A stretch of DNA of 64,000 nucleotides from Procambarus clarkii (Eukaryota; Arthropoda; Malacostraca; Decapoda; Cambaridae), in NCBI RefSeq assembly GCF_040958095.1, contig NC_091175.1:17233975-17297974 (forward strand), given 5' to 3'. This document shows, piece after piece, positions 11,676-24,372 of this stretch; positions within the stretch are counted from its first letter, which is position 1; every line of letters begins with the position of its first letter. The notes below the pieces were generated by a model. The model saw nothing but the letters and a program-made list of their open reading frames with translations, ran no database searches and was not told the origin of the DNA. A program made the translations under genes and the position numbers.

Positions 11676-11761
<86 letters not shown>
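11676..11761. repeat. TA microsatellite
   Basis: TA array between the fold-back at 11309 and a MITE arm at 11762. Confidence 0.95.
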
Positions 11762-11764
<3 letters not shown>

Positions 11765-11812
11765 GTACCTAGTAGCCAGAACTCACTTCTCAGCCTACTA
11801 TGCAAGGCCTCT
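11762..11812 (+). mobile_element. Single arm of the TTAGG-core MITE
   Basis: GTCGTACCTAGTAGCCAGAA and CTTCTCAGCCTACTATGCAA match the terminal arms at 45805 and 59672. The rest of that element is absent. Confidence 0.7.
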
Positions 11813-12047
11813 CCTCTCAACTTCTTCGTCTCAATGTCTACGTTACGGCTCCTCCAACGTACGTACAGATTACAACGAACTGTCGTAGCGGCCCACACAT
11901 ATCCCCCGTTTTCTTTGCATCGGTAAATAAGGTTTGGTAAGTTGCTTGGGGGGGTCGCATGATTCTGGTTGGGTTAGGACATTGTATTTTGTACGTTGTG
12001 GCGTAGGGAATGGCTGGTCAACCATGACTGGTTTCCATTCTGGGTCA

Positions 12048-12440
12048 TTCACTAAGGTGAAGGTGTTATTAACTAAGGTGATGGGGCCATTCACCGAGTT
12101 GAAGGGGCCATTCACCGAGTTGAAGGGGCCATTCACCGAGTTGAAGGGGCCATTCACCGAGTTGAAGGGGTCATTCACCGAGTTGAAGGGGCCATTCACC
12201 GAGTTGAAGGGGCCATTCACCAAGTTGAAGGGGTCATTCACCGAGTTGAAGGGGCCATTCACCGAGTTGAAGGGGTCATTCACCGAGTTGAAGGGGTCAT
12301 TCACCGAGTTGAAGGGGTCATTCACCGAGTTGAAGGGGCCATTCACCAAGTTGAAGGGGTCATTCACCGAGTTGAAGGGGCCATTCACCAAGTTGAAGGG
12401 GTCATTCACCGAGTTGAAGGGGTCATTCACCGAGGTGATG
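12048..12440. repeat. Minisatellite, 21-bp unit
   Basis: About 18 copies of GGGGCCATTCACCGAGTTGA plus A, with GGCC/GGTC and CCGAG/CCAAG variants. A weak TTCA/TGAA inverted repeat is present in each unit. Confidence 0.93.
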
Positions 12441-14146
12441 GGTTATTCATCGTGAAAGGCTCACACCACAAACTCGAAGATTCACGGAATCCCATCATCA
12501 ATATTGTAAACATTGTAAAGGTCAGAGCACTAAACGCCTCTGACCTCTTCCCAGACCTCTGTCTTCCCCACCAAGTGACGCAACAAAAAGAACGTTACTT
12601 GACGCTGGTACATCGATATTGACGTTGGGAAATTCGCTAGTAGTTCCTTCGAGGTTTCTTGTGTGTTTGCATTGTTGACACGGCAGCAGAGTTGCAAGGA
12701 ATGTTTGCACACACCAATGTCTACTGGCTATCAGAAGGTGAGACATGATGCTGTCCCGAGTACGTGAACCGCGAGATGAAGTGATGCTGTTTCTTGAACC
12801 AGGGCTCTGGGAGACTCGAACCGGGGACCCCTGACATGTGAAGTCGAAGTTTCTTTCCACGTAAGTGTGGCTAGCAGTTTAAATTACTATGATTTATGTT
12901 TGCTGGAGGATATCTTGAGCTTGTAAATAGATATCCTTGGTTGATCTCGCCGATATCTTAATTACTGTTCAAGTTTTAATTCGAATCCGATCGTGGATCT
13001 TCATCTATAATTGAAAGTGTTTGAAAATGTATTAAGTAAATGTGATAATAATTTATCTCAAATACTTCTGGAAAAGAATCATTGCTAACCTTATTATTGA
13101 TGATTGTCAGACTTGTAAAAATATTTATCTTGTAAATACTATTTTTTTATTATTATTCTCTTAAATTCAATGGATTTTCCTTGCTTAATTAATTCCCTTG
13201 AAAATGTAAAGTTTTTTCCTTTTATTTGTATCTTTCGTAAATGTAAGTTTTTAGTCTTTTTTTATGTATCTTGTAAATACAAGAGTTTTCCTCGATATTT
13301 TGGTCCTATTTATCCCGAGATAATCATTAAGATTAAAAAAATTACAATCAACAAAATATTTAATTCTTCGGGGTTGAGTTGACGTTATGAATTGAAGACT
13401 GGTAATATATCCCATTCGTTAGATCACTCCGTAAAATATGCAGCGGTTTTTGACTAACTAGAAGCGTCAGAATCTAGGCTGTCCCTCTAACCTACCGGAA
13501 CCCATCTGTAATATTCACAGGAAACATCAACATTGTGTTTTATTTCCCCTAAACTACTGCAATTATTACTTTAAGGGGTCAATAACGTGAAAAATGTAGT
13601 GGTGAGTAAGAGGAAACTCATTCTCAGTGAATGAGGACTCACCTCTCCTCATTTTCATCACATTAACTCTTGTTCAGGACCGAAAATCAGTCTTTGCATT
13701 ATCTGCGATATAGTTCTCAAATTGCCTCTCGGCTTCTCTTCTCCCTCTGAGGTAATCATTCCTGGCTCTCTGATAGATCTATCTGTTGTTATTATTTTAA
13801 TATTGTAATTTATCCATGGCTTTGCTTATTCACTTTGCGTCTTCATATCGTTTGTTACATCGCTGGTTAGTATTATGCATTCAGTTGTTCTCGATTTGGA
13901 TAAAGGGAAAATTGCTGCACCTAAGTAATAATTGTTGAAGAAGTCCGTCATTTACCGTGAGGTCTCGTTAACCGCTCGTTGACCACTATTACCCACGATA
14001 ACCTCGCTACAAAGATTCATTTCCTCGTAGCTTTCCTTTCGGTAAACTAGCCTGCTACCACCAGGCCTGGAATGCCATTGGTATTGTTAGAGCTACCGGA
14101 AGCTACGAACTACCATCCTACATCCTCTCATCTGATGCCTGACTCT

Positions 14147-14149
<3 letters not shown>
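12441..14149. other. Long non-coding stretch with a tRNA-like fragment
   Basis: Near 12795-12840 a minus-strand fragment has the tRNA-like GACTCGAACCGGGGACCC, also present at 27700-27735. The rest is AT-rich with no supported gene. Confidence 0.4.

Positions 14150-14231
<82 letters not shown>
14150..14231. repeat. CT microsatellite
   Basis: About 82 bp of near-pure CT. Confidence 0.95.
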
Positions 14232-14236
<5 letters not shown>

Positions 14237-14459
14237 CACAGCACCGCGTACATAACCCGTTCATCGCTGCTGTGGGCCTCTGTATGCATAAATAATTTAG
14301 CCTACCGCCCGGCACCTCCCTGTCTGACCCTGGCACTCCTACTGGCTCTCCTGCAGGCACGAGGCAGGCAGGGGGAAGGGAGAGGCAGGGGGAAGAGAAG
14401 GGAGGGAGGTAGAATGAAGATGTGAGGTATAGAAGGGTAGGAGTGAATAAAGTGCATAG

Positions 14460-14460
14460 C

Positions 14461-14508
<48 letters not shown>

Positions 14509-14512
14509 GAGA
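14460..14512. repeat. GA microsatellite
   Basis: GA array with two CAGA interruptions. Confidence 0.9.
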
Positions 14513-15008
14513 GGGGGGTAACTGACATAAAGAGAGCAACAGAGAAACAGAAAGAGCACAGACACATAACTCAGTAAACAAACAGACAAAGACCGTCAGA
14601 CAGACACAGTAAAGCCAGCCAAAATATATTCATCTCTTTCCAGCTGTTGGTAAGCTTCGCCCACCACTCCACTCCACCTCCTCCACATAACCCCCACCAC
14701 CCCACCACACACACACCCCACCACCCTTACTTGACACCCGCCTCCACCCAACATCAAACTCCATCTCCATCTCCACCACATCAACTCTACCATCAACACC
14801 CTCCCCTCTCCCACAGCATAATAGATAGTAAGAGACCTTAATCATTCCTCTGATCGTAGCACTGTTTAATATGTGGGGCGTGCTGGTGTGGGTCTCCCAA
14901 GGGTCCAGCAAACGGAGAACATCTGGTGGAGACGAGACGAGTATTCTCCGCGCGTCAAGAGATTACATTGGTTTATTTCGCTTGGGATACTACGTTATTT
15001 TGGGCGCG
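14513..15008. other. Non-coding stretch
   Basis: Includes a CCACC-rich tract at about 14660-14800. No gene supported. Confidence 0.45.
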
Positions 15009-15013
15009 CGTGT

Positions 15014-15108
<95 letters not shown>

Positions 15109-15113
15109 TGTGA
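15009..15113. repeat. GT microsatellite
   Basis: About 100 bp of GT with two TTTG interruptions. No LINE tail is recognisable beside it. Confidence 0.95.
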
Positions 15114-15969
15114 CCATTGTTTGGACGACCATAGCATGAAGACGTATTGCCTAATCACTTAGAAAAATCACTAAGAAGCAATAGAAAGTTATTTTGACAT
15201 TCAACATGGTTTTAATTATTTAAGAAGGATATTTCATGAATTATAATCATCTAATTTGATAATTAATGGAGCCTTATCAAGAAATTCTTCTCGCAAATAA
15301 GACAACCGTTCATTAACAGGACAATTCTTAAAAGTTCTGTTTTTAATATAATTAGTTTTTCTTAATTATCGTTTATTTTAAATATATTTTATTTCAAAAT
15401 ATGGCCTTCCTAATATCCATATTATTTGTTGATAAATAATCTTGTCATCTTTATGTTAGTTTTGGCTAATGTGTCATATGTGTTCACTATATTTACTCAT
15501 TCTATTTCAAATTTTAATTTGTCTTTTTTGTCACAAGTTTTGTCATTCTTTATTGTCTATGTTAAATCTTATTGATACCTTTATATTTATTATTAAATTT
15601 GTCGTTTTTGTGTGGTTTAAATTATTTAATTCAGTATGCCCTAGCATCAGAATTTGTTTACATATATCCCCAGTTTGCAAATTGTAAGTGGTAATTGCGG
15701 GTGATTGCAGTAAGCTTTCCACTGCCGCCCACTGGTTGCAGGGATTGCAGGGCGGTATGTGCAGGATAAGCGACTCAAATTATGCAACGAGCTCACCACA
15801 AATGTCAGTTGCATAGCTTGCAGACTGTACTTATGGTCGAACACATTGTTGACATGCACTTTAAACCGTGTAATTTGCTTATCACGTCTGAAACTTGCTT
15901 AGTTACAGGAATTTTTGGATTCAGTTCTTGATCCTAATTTTTTGTAATATTTTCCACTACTGCCCACAA
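15114..15969. other. AT-rich non-coding stretch
   Basis: No gene, tRNA box or tandem array supported. Confidence 0.5.
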
Positions 15970-16395
15970 GATGGGGTGAATAATATTTGACCTTAATATA
16001 TGTATGGGGTGAATAATATATAAACTTAATATATGTATGTGGTGAATAATATATAAACTTAATATATGTATGTGGTGAATAATATATGAACTTAATATAT
16101 GTATAGGGTGAATAATATATAAACTTAATATATGTATGGGGTGAATATTATTTGACCTTAAATATGTATGGGAGTTCACAATATTTGAACCTAGTATATG
16201 TATGGGGTGAATAATATATGAACTTAAATATGTATGGGGTGACTAATATTTGAACTAAATACATGTATGGGGTGCACAATATTTGAACCTAATATATGTA
16301 TGTATGGGGTGCACAATATTTAAACCTAATATATGTATGGGGTGCATACTATATAAACTTTACATATGAATGGGGTGCATAATATATGAACTTAA
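15970..16395. repeat. Diverged minisatellite, about 33-35-bp unit
   Basis: About a dozen units of GTATGGGGTGAATAATATAT and AAACTTAATATAT with drift (GTGCACAATATTTGAACC in the right half). Confidence 0.85.
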
Positions 16396-17243
16396 ACTTG
16401 TTTTATTTGTTTTTCTTTGTTTTTAACTTGTTTTCTGCATCCTTGCTCCTCTTTCACATGCCAAGACAGTTGTTCCATATCACTTTATCTAATCGCACTC
16501 ATTTATGAGGTCTCTGCCTCTCCCCGTGTTTATCACTCCTCCCCCTTCACCCCAGTTACCATTATCTTGCCCTCGGCACCTATCTGTCATCGCTATCCAC
16601 TCATCATCATCGTTCCTGTGCCTGAGGATAGACCTCACGTCTTGTACCTTATCAACCAGACTCCTCCGAGTCCACTGTATCTATCCCCCCCGGCCAGTCC
16701 CCCAAGAGTGCAGACCGACCCGCTAACAACATTTCCCTTCACAGACGAGCGGTGCCGAACGCGATAACACGCTCCTCGCCACATGGGCTCGGTGAAAGAC
16801 TCACCTTCATTGGGTTTGTGTGCTAAATTTTATGCATTTTTTTTCTAAATTCGAAATTATAAACAAACTTTACAAGAATGTAAAATCAACATCATTTCTA
16901 TGTACTCTCTTAACTCCCAATGTACTTTCATATAAATAAATAAATTAATTAATTAATTAATAAATAAAGGAAACATAGACGTTATCTTATTTTCTTGCAT
17001 TAATCATTTACATAGGATTTATCTTTTCAAAAAACATGCTTTCTTACCAATCCGCTCTCTTAGCTAATAGGCTTCGTTTCTTACGTTAAGTAACACGTTA
17101 CAAATGTAGTGGATTTACGACTAGTGACGGCTCACAAGTACTGTATCAACATTTTCTATGTAACTGGTTCGATAGGTTAGGTTGGGTTAGATTAGGTGGG
17201 TTGGTTGCTTGCTTGAGTTCGTACATTTCTGGTTAGGAGGTTG
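16396..17243. other. Non-coding stretch
   Basis: C/T-rich 5' half with an open frame at 16417-16767 that matches no family I know. Then AT-rich, with a TTAGG-like tract near 17175-17200. Confidence 0.4.
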
Positions 17244-17818
17244 ACCCCCAGGGTCACCCTGCCACCCCCGGGGCCACCCTGCCACCCCCAGGGTCACCCT
17301 GCCACCCCCGGGGCCACCCTGCCACCCCCAGGGCCACCCTGCCACCCCCGGGGCCACCCTGTCATCCCCGGGGGCCACCCTGCCACCCCCGGGGCCACCC
17401 TGCCACCCCCGGGGCCACCCTGCCACCCCCAGGGCCACCCTGCCACCCCCGGGGCCACCCTGTCATCCCCGGGGGCCACCCTGCCACCCCAGGGGCCACC
17501 CTGCCACCCCCAGGGGCCACCCTGCCACCCCCAGGGGCCACCCTGCCACCCCCCAGGGCCACCCCCAGGGCCTCCCTGCCACCCCCAGGGGCCACCCTGC
17601 CACTCCCGGGGCCACCCTGCCACCCCAGGGGCCACCCTGCCACCCCCGGGGCCACCCTGCCACCCCCAGGGGCCACCCTGCCACCCTCGGGGCCACCCTG
17701 CCACCCCCGGGGCCACCCTGCCACCCCCAGGGGCCACCCTGCCACCCCAGGGGCCACCCTGCCACCCCAGGGGCCACCTTGCCACCCCCGGGGCCACCCT
17801 GCCACCCCCGGGGCCACC
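17244..17818. repeat. GC-rich minisatellite, about 20-bp unit
   Basis: About 29 copies of CCACCCTGCCACCCCCGGGG. CCCCGGGG is palindromic. Units of 19-21 bp and substitutions (CCAGGGGC, TCATCCCC) mark an older array. Frames on both strands are open but repeat-derived. Confidence 0.93.
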
Positions 17819-18534
17819 CCTGTGCTAACACGCCTCTTTGTCCAGTGTATGCTCACCAAACAAGTATTTAAGCTGGGCCAGCTTGTGCGTGACTGGAGTC
17901 AAGCAACCCACGAAACCCAATCTTGGGGGGGGGGGTTTGTGGGGTGCCTGTCTCCCCCCCCCCTCCTATCACCCCCTGCAACCCTCATGGATGGTGGAGG
18001 TGATTGCTTGTCAACCCTTCTAAGCTCTTAAATACATGGGAAAGGTGTAGAGGGGTTGACGTGGGGGTAGAAGTCAACCTCCCTTCAGTCACGATAGCGA
18101 CCCCTTTGCAACACCCCCACACTCCCCCCCCCCCTCCCTACCACCTGTTCCCTCCTCCAATACAAGGTGGAGGGAATTGCGTTGTTCCTTACTGCAATTC
18201 TCTCAACTCTCCAAATTCTCTTTTACTCTCCTCCTTCAAGACATTAGTAAGAGTGTTCCCTAATTCTTTTCCATCCTCACTTCCCTCTCTACCTTTTCGC
18301 TATTTCCCCTATTTCTTTCTCTACCTTTATCCCCCTTACCCCCATTGCCTATTCCCTCCCCATCACCACACGGAAGCCCACAGTGGGAAGAATTGTACTG
18401 CATCTAGTATCCTCAATCCTCTATTCTTTCCCTACGTGAATCTTAAGAACCACAAGAATACGCGAGTTTTGAAACCATTGCATCTTTCCTAGCTCACAGC
18501 GTCTTAGTCATTAAGCAGCACCCGAGCTTAGAAA
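17819..18534. other. Non-coding stretch, C-rich
   Basis: Several C and G runs (17925-17970, 18120-18135) and a pyrimidine-rich part. No supported gene. Confidence 0.4.
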
Positions 18535-18668
18535 CGCCGCAAGGTCGTTCGTAACCCATGGTTGTTATTGCTTTAAACAGCCTCGTTACACTTCGGTCAT
18601 AAACCGTTTAATTAATGCAAACTAAGCCGCCATGAGTGAGAAAAGATGTAGAGGCTTCGTGAGTCCCG
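18535..18668. mobile_element. Fold-back MITE, partial copy
   Basis: GCTTTAAACAGCCTCGTTAC and CATAAACCGTTTAATTAATG resemble the core of the family at 8561. GAAAAGATGTAGAGGCTTCG matches the right arm. Confidence 0.45.
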
Positions 18669-18680
18669 GCCAAGGACATG

Positions 18681-18950
18681 GCACCTGGGGCCTGACAGCT
18701 GAGTGGACAGCGCTCGGGATTCGTAGTCCTGAGGTTCCGGGTTCGATCCCGGTGGAGGCGGAAACAAATGGGCAGAGTTTCTTTCACTCCTGAGGCACCT
18801 GTTCACCTAGCAGTAAATAGGTACCTGGGAGTTAGACAGCTGCTACGGGCTGCTTCCTGAGTGTAACAAAAAGGAGCCCTGGTCGAGGACCGGGCCGCGG
18901 CGACGCTAAACCCCGAAATCATCTCAAGATAACCTCAAGATAGGCCTTAA
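18681..18950 (+). mobile_element. tRNA-derived SINE, family A
   Basis: A-box-like TGAGTGGACAGCGC is followed by B box GGTTCGATCCC in CCGGGTTCGATCCCGGTGG. The body contains CACCTAGCAGTAAATAGGTA and CGAGGACCGGGCCGCGG. The tail is ATCTCAAGATAACCTCAAGA. Another copy lies on the minus strand at 28985. Confidence 0.8.
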
Positions 18951-19731
18951 ACACTTAACCGAACAGCAGATAATCACTTAAGTGTAAACAAAAACTTATG
19001 AAGTGATTGCAACATGTCTCATACGGTGTTGTTCCTTCGGAGGGTATAAACTAAGATGGCGTTGCAAACTGGCTTCTCCTTACGAGGCAATTAAACAGAT
19101 CTTGAGTGATTCTTTAGGTTGTTCTGGCTCCGAGAGGACCCTTCACCAGCACGAAGAAGAACAGGAGAAATGGATAATGTAGAGAGGAGAAGGAGGGAAA
19201 TAGTGTGAATAGTGAAACGCGTAAAGATACGTAAGGGAGAGAGGAAGAGAGTAGTAAATAATGGAGAAAAAAAGGGATAATTAAGATAAAACAAATATAA
19301 GAATAACGTGAAATATAACATGGTAAATAGAAACAGGAAGAACACGAAATTAAAAAAGTGGATTAGGTATTACTGGCAACAGAGACAGAGGGGGGGGGGG
19401 AGAGAAAAGGGAATAAGGAACTTGGATAAATAAAAAAGTAAGAATTGAATAATATTAACCACTCGGATAAGTGGATATTGCCTCAAGAAAACAAAACAAT
19501 ATTACAAGTAGATAAGCAGCTTCGTAAAAAAAATCCAACTGTTTTGTCTAACTAGCAACGTACTAACCCCAGCAACCCCCCTAACCTAACGAGGCCGATG
19601 AACAGAAAACGTAAAATATTAAGGAGTTTCAATAGTAAGACGTCGCATTTGTAATGAATTGGTCGATTCCGTAACAAAATGAGATGTATTAGATGAGAGG
19701 ACGAACTGGTACACCATGGAAGGGGGTGTGG
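18951..19731. other. Non-coding stretch
   Basis: AT- and purine-rich with a G run near 19390. No supported gene. Confidence 0.45.
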
Positions 19732-19990
19732 TGAAGGGGCAACAGTGAATTTAACACTATGGTGAAGGGACAACAGTGAATTTAACACTGTGTGGTGAAG
19801 GGGCAACAGTGAATTTAACACTGTAGTGAAGGGGCAACAGTGAATTTAACACTGTGGTGAAGGGGCAACAGTGAATTTAACACTGGTGAAGGGGCAACAG
19901 TGAATTTAACACTGTAGTGAAGGGGCAACAGTGAATTTAACACTGTGGTGAAAGGGTAACAATGCATTAAACACTGTATGTGGTGAAAGG
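19732..19990. repeat. Minisatellite, about 31-bp unit
   Basis: About 8 copies of GTGAAGGGGCAACAGTGAAT and TTAACACTGT. Each unit has ACAGTG, loop AATTTAA, CACTGT. Confidence 0.92.
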
Positions 19991-21304
19991 ACATGAAGGA
20001 ATAAGCACAATGGTGTATAACGCAGTATACTGAAGGTGGTGTAGAAAAAATATCGAGAGGGTTAAAGGGGAGATATAAAATATACCCGGCCGAGGAAGGA
20101 AGGTTGAGAATCAGACGGCAACACAACGGCCGAGGTGTCGACTCTTCAGCCTGAATTTACGAGTAACTGACTTGTATCGACATCATTGTTCCCACCTCTT
20201 AACCGGCCAAGTGGCGTTCATTCAGACCGGCCCACGTGGGCGTATTCCACTCTCCCAGCAAGGTGATACGCCCTAACCAAATATACAATGAGTATTATGC
20301 CTTGTAAGAAGCTGCAGAGATCAACCACATCCGACCTGGCCTGATGATCTGAGGGAGATCAGGCACAAGGGAAAACGGATTCGCAGATCGAAATAACAGG
20401 AGCGTTGTTCAAGTCTAGAGGGCCCAATTTCATAGGATTTGATTCAAGTGTTGCTCTTGCGGTGTTACCTTGGAAATTGGGGTTTCTCTTGAGGGTTGGT
20501 TGAGTGGGGCATTGGTGAATGAGTTGCATGTATGTTCTACTTTCTCTTGTTTTGTTTTAAACTAAGATTTGGATTAGTTAGGCAAGTCATTTATATTCCT
20601 AAAAAACGGTATTCCAGGAGCAGTTATCCTAAATCATCTCTCTCTCTCTCTATCATACTTCAGTCTGTTTCTCGTCGAAGATTAGAAAATCCTTCAAAGC
20701 GGTTTTCAGAAATGGTTAAAAAAATGATTGAAATTAAAGCAAATCAAGTCAAACTCAATACAAATATTTTTCCCAGTCTTGGCCGTCATAATACCAACAT
20801 GTTGAAGATTACGGGCGCTACAGGGCCAGCTATAAGGCCATCGTTCATTTTTGTTTCATTACCATTAAAATCTGATCAACTGAGTTGTTAGTGCAACAGT
20901 TAATAAAAAAAAATGCATGTTTTTATTAATAGTGCAACGAAGAATAGATTTTTTTATTTGATAGTGCAATGGTTAGTCAACAAATGCAAAAATCCCGAGG
21001 CATGGTTGCAAGCGATGTTGAGATCGCTTGCAAGCTGGAGTTTGGGGGGAGAGGGGGAATACATTAACTGAACCAGGAAGACTGGCTTGTAGGAACATGG
21101 TGTAATGGCTTGTTCTACAGAGCCATTAAGCCATTTGCTCTCTAGCAGGACACGCTTCGAGTTCCCTTAGTCAATGGTTTGATTGTCGCAACAGTGGTTA
21201 AAAGACCAATTGGAAGGAGGGGGGGGGGGTGTTCGAGCACCTTGCTCAATGGTGTGATTATTGAACGAGGGGGGTCGAGTACTCTCGCTCTGTTACATCC
21301 TTCT
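19991..21304. other. Long non-coding stretch
   Basis: Open frame at 20532-20891 (119 codons) has no recognisable motif. No tandem or mobile feature supported. Confidence 0.4.
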
Positions 21305-21645
21305 ACTGAAACTGCGTGTTCGGTCGCTGAAGTTACGTGTTCGGTCGCTGAAATTGCGTGTTCAGTCGCTGAAACTGTGTGTTCGGTCGCTGAAACTGCG
21401 TGTTCGGTTGCTGAAACTACGTGTTCAGTCGCTGAAACTACGTGTTCGGTCGCTGAAACTGCGTGTTCGGTCGCTGAAGCTGCGTGTTCGGTCGCTGAAA
21501 CTACGTGTTCGGTCGCTGAAACTACGTGTTCGGTCGCTGAAACAACGTGTTCGGTCGCTGAAACAACGTGTTCGGTGGCTGAAACAACGTGTTCGGTGGC
21601 TGAAACAACGTGTTCGGTGGCTGAAACAACGTGTTCGGTGGCTGA
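21305..21645. repeat. Minisatellite, 21-bp unit
   Basis: About 16 copies of GAAACTGCGTGTTCGGTCGC plus T. GCGTG/ACGTG and GGTCG/GGTGG variants are ordered left to right, suggesting growth at the right end. The TCSVAET-type frame is repeat-derived. Confidence 0.92.
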
Positions 21646-21744
21646 CTAGGGCCACAACAGAAGGATGTGGACGTGAGAGGGCCGAAAACAACATGGCCAA
21701 CGGGTACATTACGGAAGTGATATAAAAATTTCATAGCGGCCGGC

Positions 21745-21861
21745 AAATACACCTAGTTGTACTCGCCTCGCCTAGCTGCGCTTGCGGGGGTTGAGCTTCG
21801 GCTCTTTAGTCCCGCCTCTCAACCGTGAATCTACTGGTGTACACATTCCTGAGCTTCTCAA
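21745..21861 (-). mobile_element. LINE 3' tail fragment
   Basis: Reverse-strand copy of the LINE 3' module: GCGCTTGCGGGGGTTGAGC, CGGCTCTTTAGTCCCGCC, then TACTGGTGTACACATTCCTG. It is followed by a T-run and a short TA repeat rather than LINE coding sequence. Confidence 0.65.
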
Positions 21862-21959
21862 GCTTTTTTTAAATATATATATATACAAGAGTTCTTACAT
21901 TCTTGTACAGCCACTAGCAAGCGTAATGTTTCGGGCAAGTCCTTAATCCTAATTTTTTA

Positions 21960-22132
21960 CCCCGGAATACGACCCGCCAAAACATTTAACAACCAGGTAC
22001 CTATTTTACTGTTGGGTGAACAGAGGCTACAGTTAAGGCCCGGTCAATCCTCCCCGGCCACGATACGAACAAAGACCAAAGCGCTCGCGAAGCGCCGGGC
22101 GAATGTCTTACCACTGCACCACGGGAACTTTC
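21960..22132 (-). mobile_element. tRNA-derived SINE, family B
   Basis: On the minus strand: A-box-like GTGGTGCAGTGGTAAGAC, a degenerate B box (TTCGTATCGTGG), then CACCCAACAGTAAAATAGGT. The same layout occurs at 29331. Confidence 0.6.
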
Positions 22133-22374
22133 TTGTCTAAATTTGTGTGTGTGGGAGGTGGTGGTACTGGTGGTGGTGATGATGGTGCTGGTGGTAGTAG
22201 TGGTGGTGGTGATGGTGGTGGTGGTGCTGCTGCTAATCTCCTCCTCCTCTTAAGAAGCCATCCTCACCCCACTACCTCTCTTCGCCCGTGTGCCCTACCT
22301 ACCCCCTTCCCCCTCCTCCATTACCTTTTTACTCCATCCATAAAAAAAACTATAATTGCTCTGAAGGAACGACC
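22133..22374. other. GGT-rich non-coding stretch
   Basis: Degenerate GGTGGTGAT-type repeats at 22150-22230, then pyrimidine-rich. No gene. Confidence 0.5.
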
Positions 22375-22794
22375 AAGAGATGATGCCCATCAAACACCAT
22401 TTCTTTAGGCTCGAAAATAATTTTTTGTCTATAACACTTGACGAGAGACGTGGGAGGGACATGATAATAACATATAAGATACTAAGGCAAATTGACAACG
22501 TAGACAAAGCAGCGTTGTTCAAAACTAGGAGTGGAACGAGGGGCGGTCATTGGTGGAAACTTAGAGACGAAATTGAGTCATAGAGACGTCAGGAAGAACT
22601 TTTGTTAGTGTCAGAGCTGTCAATAAATGGAATAGGTTAGACGTAGAATTCGGTGACGGTGTTTTGAATCAATTTTGTTAAATGTAAATATGATAAAATC
22701 GTCAGAAGTGAGTCATTGTATTAATCTAAGAACGTTCAGAAAGTCGGGTTAGGAGCCTAGCTCGACCATGCATGCACATCTAGGCAAGTACACA

Positions 22795-22795
<1 letters not shown>
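22375..22795 (+). pseudogene. Degenerate LINE C-terminal coding fragment and 3' end
   Basis: Encodes LDERRGRDMIITYKILRQID and KAALFKTRSGTRG, matching the C-terminal region of the LINE at 1729. It is then broken by stops and a frame change through the RRQEELLLVSELSINGIG-like end. It finishes directly in the CA array at 22795. The 5' part is missing. Confidence 0.7.
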
Positions 22796-22868
<73 letters not shown>

Positions 22869-22877
22869 AACACACAC
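22795..22877. repeat. CA microsatellite between two LINE ends
   Basis: CA array that ends one LINE fragment and precedes the next. Confidence 0.95.
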
Positions 22878-22885
22878 TGTGTGTG

Positions 22886-23092
22886 GCTGCTTTTTAGTGT
22901 CAGTGGTTGACAAATGGAATGCATTAGGCAGTGATGTGGTGGAGGCTGACTCCAAACACAGTTTCAAATGTAGATATGATAGAGCCCAGTAGGCTCAGGA
23001 ACCTGTACACCAGTTGATTCACAGTTGAGAGGCGGGACCAAAGAGCCAGAGCTCAACCTCCGCAAGCACAAATAAGTGAGTACACACACACA
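22886..23092 (+). mobile_element. Second, 5'-truncated LINE 3' end after a CA array
   Basis: Starts within or just after the CA array and encodes VVDKWNALGSDVVEADSKHS, then CRYDRAQ and a TAG stop, identical in layout to the end of the LINE at 1729. The standard 3' module follows and ends in a CA-rich tail. Tandem placement behind the fragment at 22375 suggests insertion into that copy's tail. Confidence 0.75.
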
Positions 23093-23340
23093 TAGCCAGC
23101 CACACACACACACACCCACAAAGCCACACGCACCCACACCCACCCACACCTTGTTATCACCACGGGTCAGCCACGCTGCTAAAGGTCTAGCTCGGACGCT
23201 GCTCTGAGAAACCTGAGCCACACACTACACAATGGTAGTGTTTAGAGCCCAAAGTTCAGGGAGAAGCAGCTCACACCCCAGACTCTGGGGGTATTCCCTG
23301 CAAGTTTGTTCTCTCTTAACCCCGTCACTACCTAGGGGTG

Positions 23341-23364
23341 GTCTCTCTCTCTCTCTCTCGCTCC

Positions 23365-23411
<47 letters not shown>

Positions 23412-23412
23412 C

Positions 23413-23458
<46 letters not shown>

Positions 23459-23465
23459 CTCTCTC

Positions 23466-23531
<66 letters not shown>
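23341..23531. repeat. CT microsatellite
   Basis: About 190 bp of CT with CTCGCTCC and CTCCTC interruptions. Confidence 0.95.
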
Positions 23532-23535
<4 letters not shown>

Positions 23536-24086
23536 CGGTTTATCTCTGCCTTTGCTCTCACTCTCTCACTCTATATCTCTGTGTCTCTGAGTCTGTGAAT
23601 CTTAATCTTGAAATCCTCGCTTCCTCTCAGTAGGATAACAGACAGACTAACGGTGAATTATCTGCTATGGATCCTGCTTTTATTGCAGAGCCTTTCCCCT
23701 CTCTGATGGAGGAGTCGCGCTGACACTGTAATGCAAAGCGAAAGGTCAGACAAATATTGATAACTCTATACGACGTCGTTGACCCTGTTGTTTGTGGGGT
23801 CACAAATGATTGATCAATCACACACATTGAGACACATAAGAGGAAAGGGTGTGAGAAAATCGTAATTGTAAACATAGGACTGTATGGGAAGTATTTACCC
23901 ACTTCTCCTCTTGCCCCTTGAGCTCCCCCCCCTTCCCCCCCCACTCCCCCCCCCCCCCCAGTGCCCACCAGCCCCTGGCTAAGAGCGTGCTGTGACGATC
24001 AACAAACGGTGACTCAGACACATTTAATGCTTCATACTTCAGTCAGTTTTAGATTCCAGTTTGGTGATTCACGTGGTTGTTCTACC
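23532..24086. other. Non-coding stretch
   Basis: C runs near 23925-23960. No supported gene. Confidence 0.4.
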
Positions 24087-24205
24087 CATCTGGTAGACCG
24101 GACTGCTCCAGTCCAACTGGTAGACCGGACTGCTCCAGTCCAACTGGTAGACCGGACTGCTCCAGTCCAACTGGTAGACCGGACTGCTCCAGTCCAACTG
24201 GTAGG
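24087..24205. repeat. Minisatellite, 27-bp unit, four near-identical copies
   Basis: Units CTGGTAGACC, GGACTGCTCCAGTCC, AA. GGACT, loop GCTCC, AGTCC forms a hairpin in every unit. The units are almost identical, so the array looks young. Confidence 0.9.
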
Positions 24206-24287
24206 CAGAACACTAACAAATTCGTTTGTTAGACGAACAGGAAGAATGTTTGGAGACTTTTGGCAAGTCCCTGACGTCTAGTACCCG

Positions 24288-24372
24288 TCCAGGGCGCTAT
24301 AGGATGTAGGGCGCTATAGGATATAGGGCGCTATAGGATATAGGGCGCTATAGGATGTAGGGCGCTATATAA
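24288..24372. repeat. Minisatellite, 17-bp unit
   Basis: About five copies of GGATGTAGGGCGCTATA. The GGATATAG variant gives TATAG, loop GGCG, CTATA. Confidence 0.88.

Noticed and set aside
16417-16767. 116-codon plus-strand open frame
   Set aside because: Low-complexity Pro/Ser/Leu composition from pyrimidine-rich DNA. No recognisable domain.
17241-17859. Proline/glycine-rich collagen-like frames
   Set aside because: Translations of a 20-bp GC-rich minisatellite in six frames. No Gly-X-Y regularity of true collagen.
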